Assembly: GCA_905221605.1 (NCBI GenBank)
Contig: CAJNDS010002189.1
Coordinates: 294,472-329,471 of the forward strand
DNA from: Symbiodinium natans
Taxonomy: Eukaryota; Sar; Dinophyceae; Suessiales; Symbiodiniaceae
Direction of reading: 5' to 3'
DNA length: 35,000 nucleotides
Both the position numbers and the translations under genes were made by a program. This document shows, one piece after another, positions 23,860-31,518 of the stretch. Within the stretch, counting starts at the first letter, position 1, and each line of letters starts with the position of its first letter. The notes beneath the pieces were generated by a model. The model was not told the origin of the DNA. It did no database searches and saw only the letters and a list, made by a program, of their open reading frames with translations.

Positions 23860-24631
23860 TTTCCGGGCCGAGGATCTCTGCGACAGCGAGCGCTTCCTCT
23901 TTGCACACGGGCTCCTTAGCTATGCCAAGGCGCTGGGGGAGGAAAGTGGGCTGAGGCTTTGGCCTAATTTTCAACAGGGCTCTTATTCCTATCTAATGAT
24001 AGTATACCCGATGGCCCAAGGCCCAAAGGAGGTGCTCTCTAGGATTTAGGGTTTAGGGTTTAGGGTAGGACCGTAGTAAGGGCCCATGAAGCTACCCTTG
24101 AGATTCCCTGAAGGTGCTGTGTGACTTCATCGAGCCCCTTCTGGAGGAAGGGGAGGTGCGCGAGGAACAGGTGCAAGGGGGTTTAGGGTTTAGGGTTTAG
24201 GGCTTCGGGTCTAGGGGAGGGGCCTCTACTGTGCAAGAAGCGAGGGCCATGCCCGGACCCTTAGCTAGGACCCAGCGTGGTCCATCATTCCCCTTGTTTA
24301 AGGGGCCTTTTAAAGGGTTTAGGGTTTAGGGTTTAGGGTTTAGGGTTCAAGGGGCCTAGGCTCCTTGATATGCTCCTTGATGCCAAAGCAGGGCTTTCTG
24401 CCTAGGTTTCTCTTGGGCCTAGTGAATTGTGTCTTGTGATGTTCCCCTGAAACTAACGGTCCTTAACGGGGATCATAGTGCCTCCTATTATAATCCCAAT
24501 TAAGGACTTTAGGGACATCCCAACTTGTGTCCCCTATTTTTGGGGTCAACTTCCAGGATGTCTGTCCTGCAGAATTAGAAGCTGAGGTTCCGAGAAAAGA
24601 GAGGGTGGCCCACCTCTCTGAGATCCCATGA
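23860..24631 (+). CDS. Three-exon, phase-consistent 3' gene end (100 codons)
   Basis: Exon 1 (23860-24031, after CCTTAACCCAG) reads FRAEDLCDSERFLFAHGLLS, then YAKALGEESGLRLWPNFQQG and SYSYLMIVYPMAQGPKE, with donor GAG|GTGCTC. Exon 2 (24114-24170, after CCCTGAAG) reads VLCDFIEPLLEEGEVREEQ, with strong donor CAG|GTGCAAG. Exon 3 (24557-24631, after CAACTTCCAG) reads DVCPAELEAEVPRKERVAHL then SEIP and TGA. All three joins are phase 0. Composition is normal for a soluble, mainly helical protein. Intron 1 carries TTTAGGG units and a partial family-3 element; intron 2 carries TTTAGGG arrays and a family-1 element. No family was recognised. Confidence 0.6.
24066..24102 (-). mobile_element. Family-3 fragment, minus orientation
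   Basis: GGGCCCATGAAGCTACCCTTGAG is the reverse of the family-3 left end. It lies in the intron between 24031 and 24114. Confidence 0.55.
24438..24521 (+). mobile_element. Family-1 element
   Basis: GATGTTCCCCTGAAACTAAC left, GGGGATCATAGTGCC centre, GGACTTTAGGGACATCCC right. It lies in intron 24171-24556. Confidence 0.65.
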
Positions 24632-24805
24632 ACAAGCTTCCCTTCTTCCAGGGTTTAGTGTCTAGGGTTTAGGGTTTAGGGTTTTCAGGACGTTCTAAAC
24701 CTCAGAGTTGTACTCATGCATACTGATCCTGCATCAGGAACAGTGCATCTTGGGGGTGGTGGCGGGGGGGGGTTTGTAAGACTCAGCTGCTGTTGAGCTC
24801 GGCAG

Positions 24806-25076
24806 GTGTATGACTTTTGGCACAGAGGCCAAGGCTACGGTGCTGTCCTTCGACATGCACTGGCTCACAGTCTTCTGGCGCCACATGGGGGTTTCCGAAA
24901 TTGGGGGTACCTTGATGGGGGTCCTAATTCTACGGGAATCCTACTATTTGGAGTCTATATTAGGGGTCCTATACTTTCGTAAAGCCCCATATTGCTGCTA
25001 CTGAAACGAGTTGCGATGCGGTGACTGGAGGATACAGGCGAATGGCGAATGGAGGTGCGAAACCCACAATGAGTAG
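24806..25076 (+). CDS. Two-exon 3' end with family-2 intron
   Basis: Exon 24806-24890 (after GAGCTCGGCAG) reads CMTFGTEAKATVLSFDMHWL then TVFWRHMG, with donor GGG|GTTTCCG. Exon 25011-25076 (after TGAAACGAG) joins in phase 0 as LRCGDWRIQANGEWRCETHN, then E and TAG. The 120-bp intron is a complete family-2 element plus 21 bp. No family was recognised; it is rich in Trp and Cys. Confidence 0.5.
24887..24989 (+). mobile_element. Family-2 element supplying a splice donor
   Basis: GGGGGTTTCCGAAATTGGGG start, ATCCTACTATTTGGAG centre, CTTTCGTAAAGCCCC end. The predicted donor GTTTCC lies within its left inverted repeat. Confidence 0.8.
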
Positions 25077-25079
25077 TTC

Positions 25080-25555
25080 TCGCTCAGGGGCAGTAAGAAG
25101 AGTCCTGGCGGTACACAGAATTGACGTCAGCAACGAACACGGTACAACCAAAATGCGCATTGTGTGCTGAACCTCTTTGAATCATGCTTGAGGTTAATAA
25201 ATAACAAGCACAAACCAGCTGCTGTTGACAATGTGAAATGCTGGAAGTGTGTAAGCTGCGCCTTCCACTCGAAGCTGAGACTCGTTTCCAGGTTTCGGTG
25301 GTATACCACGCACGATAGCCCTCCGGCAGCCCCTGTACACTAACCTTGCCGGAAGCCCCCCGCCCGCCCCCCCAAACCCTTAACTGCAAGACCTTCCAAA
25401 CACGGTCAAACAATTCAGAGAGACTACGTAAGGCCCTAGTACAAATAACAAAAAGAAACTGATAACCCCATGCAGCCCTTTAACTAAACACTCGGCAAGA
25501 GTTCTTAAAAGCCTGTGAAGCTATGAAAGCTCATATACAAACTCAAATCCTCCCA
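25080..25555. other. Unique, AT-richer region without a clear gene
   Basis: Follows the stop at 25074. The 109-codon minus frame (25084-25413) has no recognisable domain and no splice or repeat context like the plus exons. Left unassigned. Confidence 0.45.
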
Positions 25556-25556
25556 T

Positions 25557-25862
25557 AAACCCCTAAACCCCTAAACCCCTAAACCCCTAAACCCCTAAAC
25601 CCCTTAACCCCTTAACCCCTAAACCCCTAAACCCCTAAACCCCTAAACCCCTAAACCCCTAAACCCCTAAACCCCTAAACCCCTAAACCCCTAAACCCCT
25701 AAACCCCTAAACCCCTAAACCCCTAAACCCCTAAACCCTAAACCCTAAACCCTAACCCTAAACCCTAAACCCTAACCCTAAACCCTAAACCCTAAACCCT
25801 AAACCCTAAACCCGAAACCCGAAACCCGAAACCCGAAACCCGAAACCCGAAACCCGAACCCT
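25557..25862. repeat. CCCCTAAA octamer array, then CCCTAAA, then CCCGAAA
   Basis: About 23 CCCCTAAA octamers (25557-25738), then CCCTAAA heptamers, then seven CCCGAAA heptamers (25812-25857). Three homogeneous variant blocks lie in series directly before the exon at 25883. Confidence 0.97.
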
Positions 25863-25882
25863 CAGGTTTCGGATCGGAGCAG

Positions 25883-25948
25883 CTGATGGCCGACATAAGC
25901 TCCGAGTTCCACCGTTCGCAGGAAGCCCCCGGCCGGAGCCTGGGCTGG
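25883..25948 (+). CDS. Exon: LMADISSEFHRSQEAPGRSL
   Basis: After GATCGGAGCAG, 22 codons read LMADISSEFHRSQEAPGRSL then GW, with donor TGG|GTTTAGGG. C-rich arrays lie upstream and G-rich arrays downstream. It could extend 17 bp upstream (GFGSEQ). Function is unknown. Confidence 0.55.
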
Positions 25949-26250
25949 GTTTAGGGTTTAGGGTTTTGGGTTTAGGGTTTAGGGTTTGGGGTTTCTGGTT
26001 TAGGGTTTGTAGGTTTTAGTTTTAGGGTTTAGTTTCAGGGTTTAGAGTTTGGGGTTTCTGGTTTAGGGTTTGTAGAGTTTAGTTTTTAGGGTTTAGGGTT
26101 TTGGGGGTCGGCTTCCCGGGTCTACATGTTTGGGCTTTGTTAAAGTTTAGGGTTGGGGGTTGAAAAAGTTCAGGGTTCCGGGACTAGGGGCTCTGTAGGG
26201 CATTTGTAGGGTTTGGGGTTGGGGCTTCAGGGGTTTTGGGACTCGAGGGT
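25949..26250. repeat. Degenerate TTTAGGG-rich intron sequence
   Basis: Heptamers interleaved with TTTCTGG, TTTGTAGG and TTTTAG variants; G/T-rich throughout. Confidence 0.85.
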
Positions 26251-26383
26251 TGAGTCGTGGATGGTTCGGCGGTCGAAATAAGCCACCCTCAACGCCAAAT
26301 CGCAACCACCACCTTCTTTCCGCACCCTAAACCCTAAACCCTCAACCCTCAACCCTAAACCCTAAACCCTAAACCCTCCGCAG

Positions 26384-26448
26384 TGCCAAAAAGGATTTGC
26401 CTGGAGGCCGCCCGGAAGGTCCTGATTGGAATCCTCGGCTACAGGGTG
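26384..26448 (+). CDS. Exon: PKRICLEAARKVLIGILGYR
   Basis: After CTCCGCAG, reads PKRICLEAARKVLIGILGYR then V, with donor GTG|GTGTTTGGG. C-rich array before, G-rich after. A basic, helical segment with function unknown. Confidence 0.55.
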
Positions 26449-26649
26449 GTGTTTGGGATCCTGGTTTGAGGGTTTAGGGTTTAGGGTTTGGGTTATTTAG
26501 GGCTTAGGGTTTGGGATATTTCGGGCGGGGTCGGGTGAACGTCGCTTGGGTGAAATCATGGAAACCCAATTCAACATCTTGTAGATATACCGAGCCCTAA
26601 ACCCCAAACCCCAAACCCTAAACCGTAAACCTTAAACCCCAAACCTCAG

Positions 26650-27067
26650 AAGCCAGAAAGGATGGCCAGCGGAAGGTTCAGCTCATATCTTCCCTTGGTA
26701 GCCCAGTGGTGCCCTTTACCCTTTTTTGGGTCCTGGGCTCCCTTATAAAACCCTAAACCCTGCACCCCAAACCCTAAACCCTGGGTCTTATTATAATATA
26801 GTTACTGGGCTACGAAGTTCTTGCATCGACATCTGCAGGGCATCTGCGGGGCAATCGTTCACATCACAAGCAATGTAGACGTCTCCCCCCCAAAGAAACA
26901 AGGACATGTCGATCTCCGGCCGGGCAGCGCGGTGACCGAAGGCTACCTCTGGATTTCAGACACTGCCTCCGAAGCACCAGAGGAGTTGGCGGCCAGCAGC
27001 GCGATTAGATTCAGCGGCGCTGGCGACACTCGGCCGCCGCTTTTGATTGTTTCAATGTTCATTCTCG
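26650..27067 (+). CDS. Two exons, including the longest in the window
   Basis: Exon 26650-26697 reads KPERMASGRFSSYLPL, with donor TTG|GTAGCC. Its ATG (26662) could be a start. Exon 26839-27067 (229 bp, after CGACATCTGCAG) joins in phase 0: GICGAIVHITSNVDVSPPKK, QGHVDLRPGSAVTEGYLWIS, DTASEAPEELAASSAIRFSG, then AGDTRPPLLIVSMFIL, with donor CTCG|GTAGGC. The 141-bp intron is a family-6 element. The mix of beta-like and acidic segments was not assigned to a family. Confidence 0.55.
26697..26815 (+). mobile_element. Family-6 element forming an intron
   Basis: Left GTAGCCCAGTGG and right TTACTGGGCTAC are inverted repeats. The donor GTAGCC is the first base pair set of the left end. Between them lies a block of CCCTAAACCC telomere-like units (26749-26782), nested inside the element. 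Confidence 0.8.
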
Positions 27068-27150
27068 GTAGGCCCTTGGGACATGTTTATATTTCCCCTT
27101 GTTGGGTTGAAGAGGATCATCTTCCAGGAATATTTTCAGAGGGTTCTAAG
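27068..27150 (+). mobile_element. Family-8 element at an intron start
   Basis: GTAGGCCCTTGGGACATGTT, then TTTCCCCTTGTTGGGTT and GAGGATCATCTTCCAGGA, matching the start of the element at 29529. It begins exactly at the predicted donor. Confidence 0.65.
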
Positions 27151-27211
27151 GGCCATCCTAGTATTACTTCTGACAGCCGATCTACGAACTGACCCCACAT
27201 GGCCTTTCCAG

Positions 27212-27285
27212 TTGCCACTTTGTGTACCCAAGTGCCAGGGAGGATCCGGTCGAAGAGCCGAAGTCCTGAAGTTGCTTGCTAGCTC
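27212..27285 (+). CDS. Candidate exon: LPLCVPKCQGGSGRRAEVLK
   Basis: Strong acceptor CATGGCCTTTCCAG. Phase 0 reads LPLCVPKCQGGSGRRAEVLK then LLASS. The phase left by the 27067 exon instead reads VATLCTQVPGRIRSKSRSPE and stops at a TAG. Undecided. Confidence 0.4.
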
Positions 27286-27400
27286 AAACCCTAAACCCTA
27301 AACCCTAAACCCTGAACCCTGAACCCTAAACCCTGGACCCTAAACCCTGAACCCTAGACCCTGAACATCCCTGAGCCCTAAACCCTATCTAAACCCTGAG

Positions 27401-28242
27401 CCCGGCATAGACCGACAAGCCTCGGTCGAGGAGATCAGCCTAGACATTGGCTCCAGTGCTGCTCAACTTGTTGTGGTTCAGACGATTCCGGCGACGGAAG
27501 TGTCAGTTCGTGCCGGCCTCAGTCGCTTTGCAGGTTGCGGGTTCCGGGTCAACTCTGTACCTCAGCTTAGTCATCAACATTTGCGGGCTCCAGCTGAAGC
27601 ATCCAAACTCGAAACGTCCTGAAAACGACCCCGGACGACCGACAGTCCTGAAGACCTTTTGCATGGTTAGGTGCTGTTCGAGTTTGAAGCGCGAATTCCA
27701 CTCGCCAATCCTCTGAAGGGTTTCCTGACAGCAGCTTGCGATAATGACAGGGCCGTAGAGGAACGTGAGGAGCATGATCAGGTATGGGGTGGTCGTGGCG
27801 AACTATAGCGACCCTGTCAAAAGTTCTAGACACACGGCCCCAAACTCAAGTCGGAGCTTGCCTTGAGCAAAGAGGATCTCCAGCTGAATCCTAGAGCTTC
27901 CTACAACGGTAACATCTGCCAGACAAGACGACAACAGAGTTCCCCTTATGTGGTCACTTCTGTGGTTCCTTTTGGGGTTGCTACTAGCAACCCCATACCA
28001 TAAGGTGGCCCCTAATATGTAGGGTACCCAATAAGGGAGCATGATTTAGAGAACTCACCATGTAACCCTTTACAAGGTCTTTTTGTATTCCCTCAGACTT
28101 CAGACAGTTGCAGGACTTCGAGCACCGTGCCTGGCTTCCAGGGAGGACAAGTTGGACGACTGGGCGGGCCAGAAGCAGTGGCTCTTTTGCACGATGATGG
28201 CTCTGCGCAGACATCTGTCGCAGGCGGGGGAGGACTGTCAGT
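27401..28242 (+). CDS. Four-exon, phase-consistent 3' gene end
   Basis: Exon 27401-27533 reads GIDRQASVEEISLDIGSSAA, QLVVVQTIPATEVSVRAGLS then RFA, with donor GCAG|GTTGCG. Exon 27732-27781 reads ACDNDRAVEEREEHDQ, with donor GTATGG. Exon 27830-27908 reads THGPKLKSELALSKEDLQLN then PRASYN, with donor GTAACA. Exon 28109-28242 (after CAGACAGTTGCAG) reads LRAPCLASREDKLDDWAGQK, QWLFCTMMALRRHLSQAGED, CQ and TAG. All three joins keep phase (1, 0, 1). The charged middle part suggests helices. No family was recognised. Overlapping minus frames (27503-27833, 27803-28247) are also open, so the strand call rests on splice sites and phase. Confidence 0.5.
27950..28052 (+). mobile_element. Family-5 element in the last intron
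   Basis: GTGGTCACTTCTGTGGTTCC left, ATAAGGTGGCCCC centre, AATAAGGGAGCATGA right. It occupies half of intron 27909-28108. Confidence 0.65.
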
Positions 28243-28264
28243 AGCAAGTTGATACGAAGCAGGA

Positions 28265-28312
28265 ATGGGGGGAGGGTGGGGGGGGGGGGGGGGGGGGGGG
28301 AGAAGGGGGGAG
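28265..28312. repeat. Poly-G tract
   Basis: A run of about 24 G with a GGGT/GAGG border, 25 bp after the preceding stop. Likely slippage-prone and hard to sequence. Confidence 0.9.
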
Positions 28313-28483
28313 TGAATTGGGCATGTAAATGTGGTGTAAGCCATGCGTGCGCGGGTAAAGAGAGTTTTGCATTTTGGAAAAGAGTTGCTGTCTGTTCAAG
28401 CGCAAGAGTTCAGGAGTTCAGGCCTCAGGGTTTGTCGCATTAAATACAGTAATTATATTGCTAAATCGATAGTATGTGCATAT

Positions 28484-28586
28484 GGGGTTTCCCGAAATTA
28501 GGGAGTACCTTATTGGGATCCTTCTCATAAGGGAATCCTGCTATTTGGGGGTCTAGATTAGGGGTCCCTTGTTTTCGTAAACCCCC
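28484..28586 (+). mobile_element. Family-2 element
   Basis: GGGGTTTCCCGAAATTAGGG start, ATCCTGCTATTTGGGGG centre, TTTTCGTAAACCCCC end. Confidence 0.8.
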
Positions 28587-28597
28587 AAAAAGATATG

Positions 28598-28600
<3 letters not shown>

Positions 28601-28636
<36 letters not shown>

Positions 28637-28648
28637 TTATACATACGC
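28601..28648. repeat. TA microsatellite
   Basis: (AT)n of about 30 bp with a TTATATTTATACATACG tail, between the family-2 element and the acceptor at 28663. Confidence 0.9.
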
Positions 28649-28663
28649 ATGCTACTTTTACAG

Positions 28664-28727
28664 GGCCCGCCGCGTGCCCACTGACATAGACCCAGCTCGC
28701 GATGGCATGCACGTTGCTGAGAAGTGA
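28664..28727 (+). CDS. Candidate terminal exon: RRVPTDIDPARDGMHVAEK
   Basis: After GCTACTTTTACAG, reads ARRVPTDIDPARDGMHVAEK then TGA at 28725. The preceding 180 bp looks like an intron (family-2 element plus TA repeat) whose donor would be the GTTTCC at 28487. The open block before it (LRVCRIKYSNYIAKS) does not match in phase. Confidence 0.4.
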
Positions 28728-28917
28728 AGCCGAGTCAGGAGAACCAAAAACCCAAAGCCCAAAACCCTTATTAAGGGTCAAGGGTTTCGGGTTTAGGGTA
28801 GTACAGTACAGTTTTTGGCAAACCTGCACCCTCAACCCGACACCCTGAACTTAGCAGCTCAGTTTCTTATGCGACGGTTTCTTGTGCAGTGGTTTTCGCT
28901 GTGTTTTTACTTTCAGA

Positions 28918-29140
28918 ATTTAATATACTTAGTTTAAGGAACCTATATTATTTCGTTTCAGGAACCTGTACATTCGGTTGATTAAATACACATGTGCTTA
29001 GGGAACCTATATCATTGAATTTCAGGAAGCTCTGTAAGAATCAGTCTAAGGAACCTATATCATTTAGTTTAAGAAGCCTGCATTGTTCATTTTCAGGAAC
29101 GTACAGTATTTAAATCAGGGATCCTGTATCATCTAGTTTA
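28918..29140 (+). repeat. Diverged tandem repeat, about 30-bp unit
   Basis: About seven units of the type TTTMAGGAACCTATATCATT, with alternating TTTAGTTTAA and TTTCAGGAA ends. Every unit contains AGGAACC or a one-base variant. No coding potential. Confidence 0.85.
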
Positions 29141-29183
29141 ACCTCCTTAACAAGAAACCCAAGTTATGTGACGGACATGGCAG

Positions 29184-29989
29184 GGTGCAACGGCGCTCAT
29201 CACGGAGTTTGCGCGTCCAACGTTCCCGGTTCGCGAAGTCGCGATTGGCTTCTCAGTCGCGCTCAGTACATTCTTCGGGTCACCGGGTCCCGGTATGGAT
29301 TTTCGTTTTGGAGCATCTAGGTTGGGTTCAGGGTACTTAACACCGCAATTCTAACTGCACTGATAAGACCCCTAAGTCCTCTAAGTAGGTCAGAAGTAGA
29401 CATATCATTGGGGTCATGAAGTACCCATGAACCTCCAAGAACATCCAAGAACACTCTTTTCTGGGCTTCGAAAAACAAGAGAGGCTTGAGCCACGACCAC
29501 ATCTGCTGGGCGGATCAAGAGTGGCTAGGTATGCCATTGGGACATTTTTTTTGTTTCCCCTTATTTGGGTTTAAGAGGACTATACTCAGGATAATTTGTA
29601 TCTTTTCCCTTACTAGGGTTGTAAATGACGATATCTAGGATTGTCTTGATATTTTTCCCTTATTTGGGTCTAAGGGGACTATATTTAGGATTGCTCTCAT
29701 ATGTAGGATTGTTCTTGCACCTTCCCTTATTTGGGTTTAATAAGAGGATCATCTTCAGGAGACATTTTTCAGAAGTTTTTTAACCCTAAGCCCTAGGCCC
29801 TAAGCCCTAAGCCCTAAGCCCCAAACCCTAAACCCTAATCCCTAAACCCTAAACCCTAAAGCTCGTAGGCTCAGACTCGGCTCAGGTGAAGATGAGTACG
29901 TCGCCATTCTGGAACGCTTACGCCGCATCGGCTGCCCCGTTACCGTTCCAAGATGGTGCGATGCGAGACGGCGTGCGCGGACGTCGTGA
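29184..29989 (+). CDS. Three-exon, phase-consistent 3' gene end with hydrophobic segment
   Basis: Exon 29184-29320 (after GACATGGCAG) reads GATALITEFARPTFPVREVA, IGFSVALSTFFGSPGPGMDF then RFGAS, with donor CTAG|GTTGGG. Exon 29440-29528 (after GAACCTCCAAG, the end of a family-4 element) joins in phase 2 as TSKNTLFWASKNKRGLSHDH then ICWADQEWL, with donor CTAG|GTATGC. Exon 29886-29989 (after CGGCTCAG) joins in phase 1 as GEDEYVAILERLRRIGCPVT, VPRWCDARRRARTS and TGA. An alternative acceptor at GCTCGTAG gives another open frame. AIGFSVALSTFFG is a possible membrane or buried segment. No family was assigned. Confidence 0.5.
29327..29439 (+). mobile_element. Family-4 element providing an acceptor
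   Basis: The right end CCCATGAACCTCCAAG is shared with the 5.2 kb copy and, less exactly, the 14.9 kb one. The left side (GTACTTAACACC) is eroded. The last AG is the predicted acceptor of the 29440 exon. Confidence 0.55.
29529..29785 (+). mobile_element. Family-8 element, internally amplified
   Basis: Starts GTATGCCATTGGGACATTTT like the 27068 copy. A TTTCCCTTATTTGGGTYTAA, AGGACTATAYTYAGGAT module is then repeated three to four times before GAGGATCATCTTCAGGA. The whole block fills the start of intron 29529-29885. Confidence 0.65.
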
Positions 29990-30835
29990 GCTGACTTGCT
30001 GAAAGTCTCATGCAAGAGAAAAAAGCGCACAGGAACGGCTCTCCTCCCCTTACGAACCCTATCTAAGCCCTTAAGGCCTGAACTCCAAACACCCCTCCCA
30101 TTCCCTGAGTGCCCCTCCTGGTCCCGAATTACACCAGAAAAAATGATGTGCTTCAGGGTCTCAGGGTTCAATTCAGGGATTTAGGGAGGAGTTGCGGATG
30201 GTGCAGGCTTGATGCAGGCTTGGTCCGGGCTTGGTGCAGGAATTCGGGAGGTGTTGGGGGCTTTTGGATTATAGAACCAGCGGAAGTGCCACTGAGTTGA
30301 TGAAGGGCCCCTACGCCGTCAAAGCCTTAGATTGCCTTCCAAGACACCCTCAACCCTAAACCCTAAACTCCAAACACCTAAACCTTAAACCCCAACCCCA
30401 CAATACCGCAAGCCCAACCGCCTCAGCCCGAACCCTTCAAAGCCCGAAAGGCAGGGCGAAATGGGTGCATTTGCCAAATTCGGGGTATAGTTCTTTTTTC
30501 GGGGGGTATCTTCTACCCTCGCTCAGTAGGACGGAAACAAAAAAGACCTCACATTCTAGGCACATCCCAAAAAAAGGGGAAGCGCCCCGGAAGCACCCGT
30601 TGAACCCCCGACTGGCCCGCAAGGGGCTGCCTTAGTTGGAACAGCCCCTCCTCCCTCAACTCAAAAGCTCACACCCTCAAAACCTCTAAGCTCTGACGCC
30701 CTAAAAGCCTAAAACCTAAACCCTAAACCCCCCCTAAACCCCAGAAATCCCCCTAAACTCTAGACCCCCAAACCCCCGAAGTCCCCGAAACCCTAAACCA
30801 CTAAACCCCTGAACCACTAAACCCCTGAACCCCTC
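29990..30835. other. Region without supported exon
   Basis: Unique sequence with a short GGTGCAGGCTTGATGCAGGCT repeat (30199-30240), a degenerate CCCTAAA array (30348-30400 and 30700-30835), and an A/C-rich stretch at 30480-30570. Small open frames on both strands lack splice context. Confidence 0.45.
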
Positions 30836-30840
30836 ATGAG

Positions 30841-30917
30841 GTCGTCGTGGCGGCACCGCAGATTTCGGTCATCGACGGGGAGCCGCAACCCCTGCTTGCG
30901 CTTTGCAGAAGCCGAGG
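30841..30917 (+). CDS. Exon: VVVAAPQISVIDGEPQPLLA
   Basis: After CCCCTCATGAG, reads VVVAAPQISVIDGEPQPLLA then LCRSRG, with donor GAGG|GTACGTTGGG. C-rich array upstream. The downstream intron is a minisatellite. Beta-strand-like; function unknown. Confidence 0.55.
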
Positions 30918-31194
30918 GTACGTTGGGTGCATTGGGTACATTGGGTACATAGGGTATGTGGGGTATGTAGGGTAGGTAGGGCATTTTAGGGTGTACTGGG
31001 TATATAGGGTATTTTAGATATGCTAGGGTATACAGGGGACATTAGGACAGGGCATAGTGGGTTTATAGGGTGTATAGGGTTAAGCAATTTCGGGTATAGG
31101 GTGGAAATTAGGGTACGTAGGATATACAGGGTAGAAAGGGGAATCAGAGTAAGCAGGGTACAGAGGGTACATAGGGTATATATAGGGTGTCTTG
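30918..31194 (+). repeat. GGGTAYAT minisatellite opening an intron
   Basis: About 24 degenerate units such as GGGTACATT, GGGTATGTA, GGGTATATA and AGGGTATTTTA. Its first unit supplies the donor GTACGTTGGG. The GGGTA core resembles a telomere-like unit expanded by two to four bases. Confidence 0.85.
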
Positions 31195-31381
31195 ACATAC
31201 ATACATACATACATACATACATACATACATACATACATACATACATACACACACACATACATACATACATACATACATACATACATACATACATACATAC
31301 ATACATACATACATACACTATATCTATCTATCTATACATCTGTATATCTCTCTCTCTCTATATATATATATATATGCGTAT

Positions 31382-31413
<32 letters not shown>

Positions 31414-31425
31414 GGGGGCGGTACA
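31195..31425. repeat. CATA tetranucleotide array, then CTAT, CT, TA and GA tracts
   Basis: Some 30 CATA units (31197-31316) with a short CACACA interruption, then (CTAT)n, (CT)n, (TA)n and (GA)n. The Tyr-Val-Cys-Met and Thr-Tyr-Ile-His open frames on the two strands are artefacts. Confidence 0.97.
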
Positions 31426-31467
31426 TAAACATATATACATATATAAATATGTTTATTGATATGTCAG

Positions 31468-31518
31468 GGTATGCAAACCTTCAATTCAGACCGCACGCTC
31501 TTCAACCACAAGCTCAAG
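31468..31518 (+). CDS. Candidate exon: GMQTFNSDRTLFNHKLK
   Basis: After GATATGTCAG, reads GMQTFNSDRTLFNHKLK, with donor AAGG|GTTAGGG. The phase left by the 30917 exon would instead give VCKPSIQTARSSTTSS. Intron and frame are unresolved. Confidence 0.4.

Noticed and set aside
25084-25413. 109-codon minus frame
   Set aside because: No domain, no repeat-flanked exon pattern and no start context. Left unassigned rather than called.
28461-28835. 124-codon minus frame
   Set aside because: It crosses a family-2 element, a TA microsatellite and the reverse of a plus exon, with isoleucine-tyrosine repeat residues in the middle.
30986-31397. Open frames of 63-125 codons over the CATA array
   Set aside because: They translate a tetranucleotide repeat and adjoining simple tracts. 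No unique coding sequence is involved.
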